From positions 19,613 through 83,612 of the forward strand of contig CAZIAZ010000003.1 of NCBI GenBank assembly GCA_964536835.1: DNA of 64,000 nt, written 5' to 3'. Under the pieces are notes generated by a model that ran no database searches, was not told where the DNA came from, and was given only the letters and a program-made list of their open reading frames with translations. Every line of letters starts with the position of its first letter. Within the stretch, counting starts at the first letter, position 1. This document shows positions 45,170-53,712 of the stretch, piece by piece. The translations under genes were made by a program, and so were the position numbers. The DNA comes from DAONFI01 sp035403485. GTDB taxonomy: Bacteria > Planctomycetota > Phycisphaerae > SM23-33.

Positions 45170-45210
45170 AAGCGTAGTGCAGCAGAAAATTTTCTGCGCT
45201 ACGCTTTTTG
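45170..45210 (+). terminator. Rho-independent terminator of rpmH
   Basis: AAGCGTAG and CTACGCTT form a stem with an inner GCAG/CTGC stem (45170-45206), followed by a T-rich tail. Confidence 0.75.
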
Positions 45211-45348
45211 TTTGCGCACGATGAAATTTTTATAAAAATTTCCTGCAATTTTTCTGTAGGGCGTTTTTGCGTAATATAACGTCCTGATTTTCAACACCTT
45301 CCAGCCTTCCGCCGGCGGCGAAGGCTAGCGACCTACTTTTTAAAATAA

Positions 45349-45395
45349 ACTACATTTTGGGGGTTGATTTTTTCGTATAACACAATATATTGGGT
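45349..45395 (+). promoter_or_regulatory. Promoter with candidate NrdR-box pair for nrdD
   Basis: ACACAATATATTGGGT (45380-45395) is close to the NrdR consensus ACACWATATATWGTGT. A weaker match, ACTACATTTTGGGGGT, begins 31 bp upstream at 45349, the spacing known for paired NrdR boxes. The strong box overlaps a -10 hexamer TATATT (45386-45391), with TTGATT 16 bp upstream (45364-45369). NrdR binding there would block transcription. Confidence 0.6.
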
Positions 45396-45610
45396 TTCAC
45401 TGTTGCAACAGGGTCTTTCTTGCCGATATTTAAGTATGAGCAATCCGGACTTTGTCGTGACATTTGGAGGCGAAGCGCATATTATGGTTGAAATCGAAAA
45501 GCGATATCGGATCCTCATCGGGTCACATTGATATTTTTCATACGATTTATTTATATTTTTAATAATAACGGTGGTAGTGTCCTCCTGCGGGAGGTGAAAA
45601 GGAGTCAGCG

Positions 45611-47707
45611 ATGTTCGAACGGATTCGAAAGCGTGACGGAAGTGTCGCCGGATTTTTGCCCGAAAAAATTTCAAGAGCCATTTTCAAGGCGGCTCAGGCT
45701 TGTGGGGGCAATGATTACGTCAAGGCTGAACAGTTATGCGGCCAGGTGCTGAAAATCGCTGAAGGGAAGTTCGGCTCTGACGCCGTACCTGAAGTTGAGA
45801 AAATTCAGGATATAATTGAAAAAGTTCTTATAGAGAACGGCCATGCCCAGACAGCCAAGGCGTTCATCCTCTACCGTGAAAAACGCAAAGGCGCCCGCCA
45901 GTTCAACGCCCTCGTAGGCGCCACGATAGACATGTTTAACAATTATCTACAGGATCGCGACTGGCAGGCAAAGGAAAACGCCAATACGCAGAAATCGATT
46001 AACGGGTTGAATAATTACGTTCGCGAGTTTTTTACCAAAAATTACTGGCTGTACGAAGTTTATCCTCGTGAAGTTCGTGAAGCCCACGAAACCGGTGCAG
46101 CCCACATTCATGACCTTGGATTTCTTGGCGCGTATTGTGCCGGCTGGGATTTGCGTCAGCTTCTGATAGACGGGTTTGGCGGCGTTCCGGGCAAGTGCGA
46201 ATCACGGCCAGCCCGCCATCTTCGCAGCTTTCTGGGCCAGATAATCAACTCCACCTTTACCACCCAGGGCGAATGTGCCGGCGCTCAGGCATGGAGCAGT
46301 TTTGATACGTATTGCGCCCCCTTTATCCGGTATGACAGACTCACATATACGCAGGTGAAGCAGGCGCTGCAGGAATTCGTGTTCAATATCAACGTGCCTA
46401 CCCGCGTTGGTTTTCAGTGCCCGTTCAGCAATCTTACGTTTGACCTGAAGCCGCCGGCGACTCTTCGCGACCAGGCGGTAATCGTCGGCGGAGAGATAAA
46501 ACCGGACAAATACGGCGATTTCCAGGCTGAGATGGACATTTTCAACAAAGCCTTCTGCGAAGTCATGATGGAAGGCGATTCCAAAGGCAGGGTCTTTACC
46601 TTCCCCGTGCCGACGATAAACGTCACGCGCGATTTCGACTGGGATTCGCCGTCGGTCAATTCATTTATGGACGCGACGGCCAAATACGGCATTCCGTACT
46701 TTGCCAATTACGTCAATTCCGACCTTGACCCTGAAGACGCCGTCAGCATGTGTTGCCGGCTGCGTTTGGATACCCGCGAATTGCGCAAACGCGGCGGCGG
46801 CCTTTTCGGCAGCAATCCCATGACGGGTTCTATCGGCGTTTTTACCATCAATCTGCCGCGCATAGGTTATACGACGAAAACAAAAGAGGCATTTCTGGCT
46901 CGCGTGACCGAGCTTATGCACGTCGGCAAAACGCAACTCGAAATCAAGCGGCGTATCGTCGAGGAGCAGACGGAGAACGGCCTTTATCCGTATTCGCAGT
47001 TCTACCTGAGGAACATCAAGCTCCGTACCGGCGAATACTGGACGAATCATTTCAACACCATCGGCTTGATTGGCATGAACGAAGCGATGCTCAATTTTAT
47101 GGGCTGCGGCGTCGTGAGCCAGAAGGGTTTGGAGTTCGCGCTGGAAATCATGCAGCACATGCGCGATGAGCTGGCGAAGATACAGGAAGAGACCGGCCAT
47201 ATTTATAACCTTGAAGCCACTCCCGCCGAAGGTACGAGCTATCGCCTGGCCAAGCTAGACAGGGAACGATATCCTGAAATCATAACTGCCGGCGATGAAG
47301 TGCCTTACTATACAAATTCGTCTCAGCCGCCGGTCGGCTATACGGAAGATATTTTTGAAGTTCTGGAAAATCAGGATGAATTGCAGTCGATGTATACCGG
47401 CGGAACGGTGCTGCATCTGTATCTCGGCCAGAAAGTTGAGAGTCCTGAGCTCTGCAAACGGCTGATACAGAAAATCTTCAAAAAATACAAACTGCCGTAT
47501 ATATCGATTACGCCTACGTTCAGCATATGCAACCAGCACGGCTATATTGCGGGCGAGCATTACCATTGTCCGTATTGCGATTCAAAAACCGAGGTCTGGT
47601 CGCGCGTTACGGGCTATCTCCGGCCGATAGAAAATTATAACAAGGGCAAAAAAGCAGAGTATCTTGAACGTAAAAAATATGTAATGCCCAAGCTGGTTGA
47701 AGTGTGA
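45611..47707 (+). CDS. nrdD: Anaerobic ribonucleoside-triphosphate reductase (class III)
   Basis: The 698-residue enzyme makes deoxyribonucleotides without oxygen by a glycyl radical. The N-terminal 100 residues are an ATP-cone (RKRDGSVAGFLPEKISRAI). The barrel has AHIHDLGFLGAYCAGWDL and QAWSSFDTYCAPFI. The C-terminal cysteines CNQHG and CPYC form the zinc site, and the radical glycine lies in SRVTGYL, before KKAEYLERKKY. The version is the NrdD2-like form of many anaerobes. It is followed 84 bp later by its activase. AAAAGGAG precedes the ATG. Confidence 0.96.
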   Translation: MFERIRKRDGSVAGFLPEKISRAIFKAAQACGGNDYVKAEQLCGQVLKIAEGKFGSDAVPEVEKIQDIIEKVLIENGHAQTAKAFILYREKRKGARQFNALVGATIDMFNNYLQDRDWQAKENANTQKSINGLNNYVREFFTKNYWLYEVYPREVREAHETGAAHIHDLGFLGAYCAGWDLRQLLIDGFGGVPGKCESRPARHLRSFLGQIINSTFTTQGECAGAQAWSSFDTYCAPFIRYDRLTYTQVKQALQEFVFNINVPTRVGFQCPFSNLTFDLKPPATLRDQAVIVGGEIKPDKYGDFQAEMDIFNKAFCEVMMEGDSKGRVFTFPVPTINVTRDFDWDSPSVNSFMDATAKYGIPYFANYVNSDLDPEDAVSMCCRLRLDTRELRKRGGGLFGSNPMTGSIGVFTINLPRIGYTTKTKEAFLARVTELMHVGKTQLEIKRRIVEEQTENGLYPYSQFYLRNIKLRTGEYWTNHFNTIGLIGMNEAMLNFMGCGVVSQKGLEFALEIMQHMRDELAKIQEETGHIYNLEATPAEGTSYRLAKLDRERYPEIITAGDEVPYYTNSSQPPVGYTEDIFEVLENQDELQSMYTGGTVLHLYLGQKVESPELCKRLIQKIFKKYKLPYISITPTFSICNQHGYIAGEHYHCPYCDSKTEVWSRVTGYLRPIENYNKGKKAEYLERKKYVMPKLVEV

Positions 47708-47791
47708 TGAATTCGGCAGCCGGATGCGGTAGTAGGGGTATATGGTTTCCGTGAGTTTTATTATTGTTTATAGCCGTTATGTGAATGATAT

Positions 47792-48562
47792 ATGAGAATA
47801 GCAGGGATAGAAAAAAGTTCGTTTGTGGATTATCCTGGCAGGCTGGCGACGGTGCTGTTTACGCCGGGCTGTAATCTTGACTGTTTTTACTGTCATAACC
47901 GGCATTTGCTGGCTGCTCTTGACGAAGAAAAATTTTACGCTCCGCAGGATATTCTGAATTTTCTCAGGTCGCGGCAGGGGCTTATTGACGCAGTTGTGAT
48001 ATCCGGCGGCGAGCCCACTCTTCAAAACGACCTGTTCGAATTCATGTATCAGATTCGTCAGATGCGTTTTGAAATCAAGCTGGATACCAACGGTTTGCGG
48101 CCCTGGATTGTCAAATCGCTCATTACGCACAAACTTGTCGATTTCATAGCGATGGACATAAAAGCGCCGCTGCATAAATATTTTCGCATAGTCAACAGTG
48201 ATGTGCCGCAGGAAATTCTGCGGGAAAGCATAGACCTGATAATGTCCAGCAATGTCGAATATGAATTCCGCACGACGGTAGCCCCCATGCTTACCATGTC
48301 GGACATTCTGGATATTGCCACTATGATAAAAGGCGCTAAGCGCTACGCTCTTCAGCAATATCGTCAGCCAGGAACAGCCGTGGATATGTTTGGAGTGGTG
48401 AGATATCCTGACCCGCATCCGGTGAGTTTTCTGCATCAGGCGCATGAGCTTATAGCCAAATTTGTTCAGCATTGCGAAATTCGTGGCCTTGGCGGCGATC
48501 AGCCCAAACCGGTGACGTTGGCGTATGAACCTTCAGCCATAGACGAGCCGGTCAATTTTTAG
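47792..48562 (+). CDS. nrdG: Anaerobic ribonucleotide reductase activating protein (radical SAM)
   Basis: The 256-residue enzyme places the glycyl radical on NrdD. The cluster cysteines are C27, C31 and C34 (GCNLDCFYCHN). Other landmarks are the opening AGIEKSSFVDYPGRLATVLF, VVISGGEPTLQ, LDTNGLRP and DFIAMDIKAP. The layout fits the TIGR02495 NrdG2 group. The 84-bp spacing after nrdD suggests a single transcript. Its 3' end overlaps the convergent lectin-like gene by 11 bp. Confidence 0.93.
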   Translation: MRIAGIEKSSFVDYPGRLATVLFTPGCNLDCFYCHNRHLLAALDEEKFYAPQDILNFLRSRQGLIDAVVISGGEPTLQNDLFEFMYQIRQMRFEIKLDTNGLRPWIVKSLITHKLVDFIAMDIKAPLHKYFRIVNSDVPQEILRESIDLIMSSNVEYEFRTTVAPMLTMSDILDIATMIKGAKRYALQQYRQPGTAVDMFGVVRYPDPHPVSFLHQAHELIAKFVQHCEIRGLGGDQPKPVTLAYEPSAIDEPVNF

Positions 48563-49205
48563 GTGGCATTTTTTCAGTTGGTTTTCCGGCCGGTGTTTGC
48601 GTGTCATATTCGACGACGAAAGAGATGACGTTGTTCTGATTGATGTCGTTCCATTGGCCGCCGCAGCCGATTCCTCCTCTAAGCGGCCATTTTTCAGCCG
48701 CGATTGCTACTGCGTTTTGAGATGAGTTGTAATTGTCGGGCTCATGTCCCAATTTGCCGGCGCCCCAGTTGACGTACATCGAATCTACAGCATGGCCGGC
48801 GTGGCCGCCCGTCCAGAATTTTTGAGCAGATATTTTAGTGGAACTCGCCCAGTAGAATTCACCTTCGCTGGCCATGTCGTTGCCGCCCAGCCAAGCATAA
48901 CAGGCTCCGCCGCCGTCTCGTGCGGCACTGCCGATGCCGCCGAGATAACCAGCCTTGTCAAATACTTTGTGTATTACAGAATATATGGCGGCATTTTCAG
49001 CGGCTGAATTCACGTTTGACAAATAACCTCTGGCGATGCCTATGGAAGTGGATGCCGCAAATTTTCTGGCGTCGTCCCATGTCCGCATGTCTTTTCCGAA
49101 ATACAGCCTGTATGTATGGCCGCCGTATGTGAACGATTGATATTCTGCCCGAACCGGCGCAATAATTACGACACTGCACGCAATCAGGATGATGATTATT
49201 TTCAT
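48552..49205 (-). CDS. Secreted C-type lectin-fold protein
   Basis: The 217-residue protein has a signal peptide (MKIIIILIACSVVIIAPVRA). The mature part resembles a C-type lectin domain: YTYR/YRLYFGKDMRTWDDARKFA, then CYAWLGGNDMASEGEFYWAS, NWGAGKLGHEPDN and GCGGQWNDINQNN. The two cysteines are less than the usual four, so the fold may be a variant. Secreted proteins of this type bind sugars or take part in surface interactions. ATG at 49205 has AAGGTG six bases upstream. The end of the frame is Pro/Lys-rich (KPTEKMPPKN). Confidence 0.7.
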   Translation of the reverse strand: MKIIIILIACSVVIIAPVRAEYQSFTYGGHTYRLYFGKDMRTWDDARKFAASTSIGIARGYLSNVNSAAENAAIYSVIHKVFDKAGYLGGIGSAARDGGGACYAWLGGNDMASEGEFYWASSTKISAQKFWTGGHAGHAVDSMYVNWGAGKLGHEPDNYNSSQNAVAIAAEKWPLRGGIGCGGQWNDINQNNVISFVVEYDTQTPAGKPTEKMPPKN

Positions 49206-49270
49206 ATTCGCACCTTCATAAAACATTTTATAATATAAATTATAGCAGTCTGGGGAGGTTTTTGGGACTG

Positions 49271-49323
49271 TTCCGCAAAATTGCTCGATTTAGGCAACGC
49301 CCATGTTTTGGGGATAGGTTCTA
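49271..49323. repeat. Partial family B repeat element
   Basis: The right-hand 53 bp match the right end of the element at 17146-17309, including GCAAAATTGCTCGATTT and GGGATAGGTTCTA. The left part is lost. Confidence 0.7.
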
Positions 49324-49417
49324 GAATCACTAAGATTATATCAAAAAAGAGAATATCCTTTTGGCGGTTTTGCACGGTAATCGTACGTCTTTTTAGAAGT
49401 GATAGTTTTAGGTCGTT

Positions 49418-49579
49418 TAGAGCTTCTAACAAAATGATATTGCATTCGGCTTGTTGGTTGAATGTCTGGCGGCGTCAGGCTGCATCGCAAGCCCTATAAG
49501 GCTATCTGCTTCGCCTTCCTTGCCAGCCAATCAACCAACTACGCCTCGGTGCGACATCTCATTTTGTTAGAAGCTCTTA
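49418..49579. repeat. 162-bp inverted-repeat element, family C
   Basis: The ends GAGCTTCTAACAAAATGA and TCATTTTGTTAGAAGCTC are perfect inverted repeats of 18 bp, flanked by TA on the left and TTA on the right. The interior has GGCGTCAGGCTGCATCG and CTTCGCCTTCCTTGC, shared with the disrupted element at 16660-16982. The size equals that of family A. Confidence 0.75.
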
Positions 49580-49669
49580 ATTAAGAGCGATTTCACGCTC
49601 CATCTTAAACAGCGGTTCATGTACGTTCAGATTCACATTTTTCTTTAAATATTCAACGAAGTGGCATTA

Positions 49670-50236
49670 TTAACGATTGTGTCCATCAAGAGCATTTTGA
49701 TGTTCGTTCCAGTATTCCATTGCGAAGAAAAGGCCGGCGTAGACTTTCAGGTCGACGACATGGCCGTGGGCTATCTTGTCATTCAGCCATGTTCGAACAT
49801 GGGCTAGCGGCACTTCGTAAACTTTAATGTTCTCGCCTTCTTCCGGATTGCCGCCGCCGTTGCCGACTTTTTTCAAGCCGGTCGCGAGAAGCATATGCAC
49901 TTCCAGGGTGTTTGAGCCGGCGTTGGGGGCAGCTTTTATCGCAATGGTGATGTTTTTGGCGTCGTAGCCGGTTTCCTCGATAAGTTCGCGACGAGCCGCC
50001 TCTATTATGTTTTCGTCTTTGATGTGTTCCTTGTCGCCTACCAACCCTGCCGGTATTTCAAAAACCTGCTTGTCAGCCGGCACACGGTATTGCTCGATAA
50101 GTACCATCCTGCCGTCGTCGGTTACGGGGATAATCAAAACGACGTCGGAAAACCCCACCGGCTCTACATACTCCCAGCCTTTAGCCTTGACCATACGATA
50201 ATATTTACCCTCGCCCAATACTTCCTTGCTATGCAT
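49670..50236 (-). CDS. Nudix hydrolase, ADP-ribose pyrophosphatase-like
   Basis: The 188-residue protein has the Nudix fold, with the box at about residues 63-92 (GLVGDKEH, then AARRELIEETGY, the REXXEEXGU part). The upstream strand LIEQYRVPADKQVFEIPAG is typical of ADP-ribose pyrophosphatases that clear nucleoside diphosphate-sugars. The gene is monocistronic and divergent from transketolase, with 293 bp between them. The substrate may be ADP-ribose; this cannot be confirmed from the sequence. Confidence 0.85.
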   Translation of the reverse strand: MHSKEVLGEGKYYRMVKAKGWEYVEPVGFSDVVLIIPVTDDGRMVLIEQYRVPADKQVFEIPAGLVGDKEHIKDENIIEAARRELIEETGYDAKNITIAIKAAPNAGSNTLEVHMLLATGLKKVGNGGGNPEEGENIKVYEVPLAHVRTWLNDKIAHGHVVDLKVYAGLFFAMEYWNEHQNALDGHNR

Positions 50237-50529
50237 TTATTATCACTCCATTGAATTCTTGCTGACGGCAGGGCGAAAAACTTGTATTTTTACGCCATTA
50301 TTATTAAAATACCCCGCTTGATGTCTGGTTTCAAGAGTAATCAGCCTCAATATGGCCGTACAGCCGTAAAACAATGTGATTTTTATAATCCATCTCCAAT
50401 GAATTGTCGCTGGCTGTGATTTTTTTAATGGATTTTGTCGGCGACATAGGCTGTACCCCGAATGAAAAATGTGAAAAACCAAAGTTTCCTGCGAAATTTT
50501 GTCAAGAAAATGCTTTTTATGAGGAAAGA

Positions 50530-52539
50530 ATGATGGCAACACATATTGGAAAGGCTATCGACCCTGAGCTGAGCCAGAAGATAGCGACCACTATCCGCTT
50601 TCTTGCCGCCGATGGCGTACAGAAAGCCAAATCCGGCCACCCCGGCATGCCGATGGGCTGTGCGGATATCGCGACCGTGCTTTTAACCCGCGTCCTTCGA
50701 ATAGATCCGTCCGATACCAACTGGTTTAATCGTGACCGGTTTGTTCTCTCCGCCGGCCACGGCAGTATGCTGATATATTCCATGCTTCACCTGGCTGGTG
50801 TTTTGTCTATGGATGACCTCAAGCAGTTCCGTCAGTATGGCTCGAAGACGCCTGGCCATCCTGAAGTGCATGACGTGCCGGGTGTCGACGTGACTGGTGG
50901 GCCGCTGGCTGCGGGTTTTGCCACGTCAGCTGGCCTTGCTCTTGCCGAGCGTATGCTGGCACAGCGTTACAGCGACGACGTGATTGATCATTTCACCTAC
51001 GTCATCATGGGCGACGGCTGCCATATGGAAGGGCTTTCCCAGGAAGCCGCCTCTTTTGCCGGCCATCTCAAGCTGGGCAAGATTATTGCCTTTTACGACG
51101 ACAATGAAATAAGCATCGAAGGCAGCACGAACATAGCGTTTACCGAAAATGTCAACAAGCGATATGAAGCCCTAGGCTGGCATGTTCAGGATATAGACGG
51201 CCACAATCACGACGCGATTGCCGCCGCGGTTGAAGAGGCACAGAATGACCCGCGGCCGAGCCTGATAGTCTGCCACACCGTCATTGGCCGCGGCGCCCCG
51301 AAAAAGCAGGGTACTGCCTCCAGCCACGGCGAGCCGCTCGGCGAAGAGGAAATCCTCGCCGCCAAGAAGGCTATCGGCTGGTCGGAAGAGACATTCTACG
51401 TGCCGTGTGAAGTTTACGATTATTTCAAGACCCGCCGCGCGGAATGGGCCGCCATTCGCAAGGAATGGGATGCCAAGTTAGCCGGCTTGGAAAAATCCGA
51501 GCCGAAGGCTGCTGCCGAAATCAAGCGCATCATCGCCGGTGAAATGCCGGCAAATTGGGAAAAAGCACGGCCGACTTTCCCGGCTGACCCCAAAGGCATG
51601 GCCAGCCGCGCGTCGAGCGGCAAAGTGCTCAACGCATTCGCCGCGGTTATCGACGAACTCGTGGGCGGTTCTGCCGACCTTGCTCCGTCGAACAAGTCGG
51701 AAATGACTGCCGGCAAATGGAACGGCTATGTTTCGGCGGGCGAATATTTCAATCGCAACATACATTTCGGCGTTCGCGAACACGCTATGGGAAACATAGT
51801 CAACGGCTTGGCGCTGCACGGCCTGATACCGTTTGGTGCGACGTTCCTTGTGTTCCACGACTACATGCGTGCCGCCGTTCGTCTGTCCAGCATCATGCAC
51901 TGCCGCAGCATATGGCTGTACACGCATGACAGCTTCTACGTCGGCGAAGACGGCCCGACTCATCAGCCGGTCGAACAGCTTGCCTCGTTGAGAGCTATTC
52001 CGCGGCTGCACCTTATGCGGCCGGCTGACGCCAACGAAGTTGCCTACGCCTGGCAGCATGCGCTGTCTCGCAAGGATGCCCCTACTGCCTTTGCGATGAC
52101 TCGCCAGGATTTGCCCACGCTCGACCGCGAAAAATACGCATGTGCGTGCGGCACTCTAAAGGGCGGTTATGTGCTGAGTGACGATGAAAACGCGGAAATC
52201 ATGTTTATTGCCACCGGCAGTGAAGTTTCGCTGGCTCTGAGCGTGGCGGAAGAACTCCGCACGCAGGGCCGCAAGGTACGCATTGTCTCCATGCCGTGTC
52301 TGGACCTTTTCCGTGAACAGCCGGCCGATTACCAGGCTGCCGTCATTCCGGCATCCATCACCAGGCGGGTCGTGCTCGAAGCGGGTATCCGGCAGGGCTG
52401 GGAAGGCTATCTGGGAAGCGACGGCATATTCGTCGGCAAGGAAGATTTCGGCACTAGCGGGCCGTACAAGGTGTTGGCGGAAAAGTTCGGCTTTACAAAA
52501 GAAGCTGTTCTGGCGAAGATAAAAGCCGCCAAATTCTAA
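50530..52539 (+). CDS. tkt: Transketolase
   Basis: The 669-residue enzyme moves two-carbon units between sugars in the pentose-phosphate pathway, using thiamine diphosphate. Landmarks are SGHPGMPMGCADI, LSAGHGSMLIYSMLHL, the TPP/metal site GDGCHMEGLSQEAASFAGHL with DDNEISIEG, RGAPKKQGTASSHGEPLG, GVREHAMGNIVNGLALHG and EDGPTHQPVEQLASLRAIP. Length matches the family. Two ATGs are adjacent (50530 and 50533) after GAGGAAAGA; either could be used. The frame upstream to 50404 is open but lacks a ribosome-binding site and matches no known N-terminus. Its terminator is at 52691. Confidence 0.95.
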   Translation: MMATHIGKAIDPELSQKIATTIRFLAADGVQKAKSGHPGMPMGCADIATVLLTRVLRIDPSDTNWFNRDRFVLSAGHGSMLIYSMLHLAGVLSMDDLKQFRQYGSKTPGHPEVHDVPGVDVTGGPLAAGFATSAGLALAERMLAQRYSDDVIDHFTYVIMGDGCHMEGLSQEAASFAGHLKLGKIIAFYDDNEISIEGSTNIAFTENVNKRYEALGWHVQDIDGHNHDAIAAAVEEAQNDPRPSLIVCHTVIGRGAPKKQGTASSHGEPLGEEEILAAKKAIGWSEETFYVPCEVYDYFKTRRAEWAAIRKEWDAKLAGLEKSEPKAAAEIKRIIAGEMPANWEKARPTFPADPKGMASRASSGKVLNAFAAVIDELVGGSADLAPSNKSEMTAGKWNGYVSAGEYFNRNIHFGVREHAMGNIVNGLALHGLIPFGATFLVFHDYMRAAVRLSSIMHCRSIWLYTHDSFYVGEDGPTHQPVEQLASLRAIPRLHLMRPADANEVAYAWQHALSRKDAPTAFAMTRQDLPTLDREKYACACGTLKGGYVLSDDENAEIMFIATGSEVSLALSVAEELRTQGRKVRIVSMPCLDLFREQPADYQAAVIPASITRRVVLEAGIRQGWEGYLGSDGIFVGKEDFGTSGPYKVLAEKFGFTKEAVLAKIKAAKF

Positions 52540-52569
52540 TCGCAAGGTTTTTTTAAAATATGTCGTTTT

Positions 52570-52675
52570 GTGATTCTACGGTTTTTTAAAAAACTGTAGA
52601 TAAAAACATCTGCCGTCAGGCGGACAGGCAGGCGATAGCCTGATAAGTGTGATGCACGGGTTTTGACCCGTAGAA
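52570..52675. repeat. Dispersed repeat copy 2, between tkt and its terminator
   Basis: It shares GTGATTCTACGGTTTTTT, CAGGCGGACAGGC and GCGATAGCCTGATAA with the copy at 43738-43852. Here the ends TTCTACGG and CCGTAGAA are complementary, so a long stem is possible. Confidence 0.65.
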
Positions 52676-52690
52676 ATTTAATGCACTCCA

Positions 52691-52732
52691 TTCAAAGCCC
52701 GGTCATTCGATGGCCGGGCTTTGAACATTTTT
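52691..52732 (+). terminator. Rho-independent terminator after tkt
   Basis: A perfect 12-bp stem, TTCAAAGCCCGG (52691-52702) with CCGGGCTTTGAA (52714-52725), is followed by a T-rich segment. Confidence 0.85.
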
Positions 52733-52803
52733 TAACGTGATGAATTTAACGTGAATATTTTAGCTTTATGTGTTAAAATACACGGTTTTACGAGATTACT
52801 GAA

Positions 52804-53109
52804 ATGCCTACTTATGATTACGAATGCAGTGAATGCGGCCACCGTTTTGAGAAGTTTCAGGGCATGACTGCGAAGCCCATAAAGAAATGTCCCAAATGTG
52901 GAAAAATGAAGCTTAGAAGGCTCATCGGGATTGGTGCTGGTGTGATATTCAAGGGCAGCGGCTTTTATCAGACGGACTACCGCTCCAGCGGCTACCGTGA
53001 AGCCGCCAGAAAAGATACCTCATCCTCATCTGCTTCCGCATCCTCAGCCGGCGGAAGCAAAACGACTGTAAATAGCGACAAAACCGACAAAAAAGCCTCG
53101 AAAAAATAA
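52804..53109 (+). CDS. FmdB-family zinc-ribbon protein
   Basis: The 101-residue protein has the FmdB zinc ribbon at its N-terminus: MPTYDYECSECGHRFE and KKCPKCGKMKLRRLIG, with ligands C8, C11, C29 and C32. The C-terminal half is Ser/Lys/Thr-rich low complexity. Proteins of this family are small, of uncertain regulatory function. The gene lies 69 bp before the deaminase-family gene on the same strand. Confidence 0.85.
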   Translation: MPTYDYECSECGHRFEKFQGMTAKPIKKCPKCGKMKLRRLIGIGAGVIFKGSGFYQTDYRSSGYREAARKDTSSSSASASSAGGSKTTVNSDKTDKKASKK

Positions 53110-53178
53110 CCGCTATAAGGTAAATTTGATGGCTGGACAAATATCGTGGATTTGCACACCCCCGATTAGGAGTGGAAT

Positions 53179-53622
53179 ATGAACGACAGATTCATGAACG
53201 AGGCCATCATCGAAGCCAGGCGAGGCCTTGCCGACGGCGGCATACCTGTTGGTGCAGTGCTTGTTTATCATGACGAAATAATCGGCAGAGGCCATAACCG
53301 GCGCGTACAGCGCAGCAATCCGATACTTCACGCCACGATTGCCGCCGTAGAAAACGCCGGCTGTCAGCCGGCAGGCGTATATCACGCAAGTACACTCTAT
53401 ACCACCGTCTCGCCGTGCATGATGTGCAGCGGCACGATAATGCTTTACGGCATCGGCGGCGTGGTGATAGGCGAAAACAGGTCTTTCCAGGGCGAAGAAG
53501 AACTTCTGCGGCAGCGCGGCGTAAAGGTGACCGTTCTGCAGGACAGGGACTGCATCCGGATGATGGACGAATTCATAAACAATAATCCGCATCTGTGGCT
53601 GGAAAATATCGGCAGGAAATAG
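53179..53622 (+). CDS. Nucleoside/cytosine deaminase-fold protein with altered catalytic residue
   Basis: The 147-residue protein follows the zinc-dependent deaminase family that includes yeast cytosine deaminase: GLADGGIPVGAVLVYHDEIIG, then the zinc cysteines C80 and C83 in VSPCMMC, and LYGIGGVVIGENRSFQG. The conserved HAE/HGE triad is H51-A52-T53 here (LHATIAAVENAG): the glutamate that shuttles the proton is threonine, from an ACG codon. The zinc ligands are intact. It may be inactive, use another residue, or bind a nucleobase without catalysis. It lies between the FmdB and der genes on the same strand; GGAG precedes the ATG. Confidence 0.8.
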   Translation: MNDRFMNEAIIEARRGLADGGIPVGAVLVYHDEIIGRGHNRRVQRSNPILHATIAAVENAGCQPAGVYHASTLYTTVSPCMMCSGTIMLYGIGGVVIGENRSFQGEEELLRQRGVKVTVLQDRDCIRMMDEFINNNPHLWLENIGRK

Positions 53623-53712
53623 CGAGGCTTTGCCGGCTGACGGTTTGAAGTAGCGCATACGATTTTTGCATATTGAAAATTTCGGCGAAACAGATACACA
53701 AAGAAAGAAAAC

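Larger units (their letters stand above)
45120..45610. other. Leader and control region upstream of nrdD
   Basis: The 491 bp contain the rpmH terminator, a promoter overlapped by NrdR-like boxes (45349-45395) and a leader of about 210 bp. A short open frame of 31 codons starts at 45436, without a clear ribosome-binding site. A small CCTCC-GGAGG hairpin lies near the nrdD ribosome-binding site. Confidence 0.7.
49206..49669. other. 464-bp gene-free region with two repeat remnants
   Basis: It contains the partial family B element (49271-49323) and a complete family C element (49418-49579). No gene is evident. Confidence 0.7.

Noticed and set aside
45333..45674. Minus-strand frame over the nrdD leader
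   Set aside because: It overlaps the promoter and the nrdD start, with no family match or start signal.
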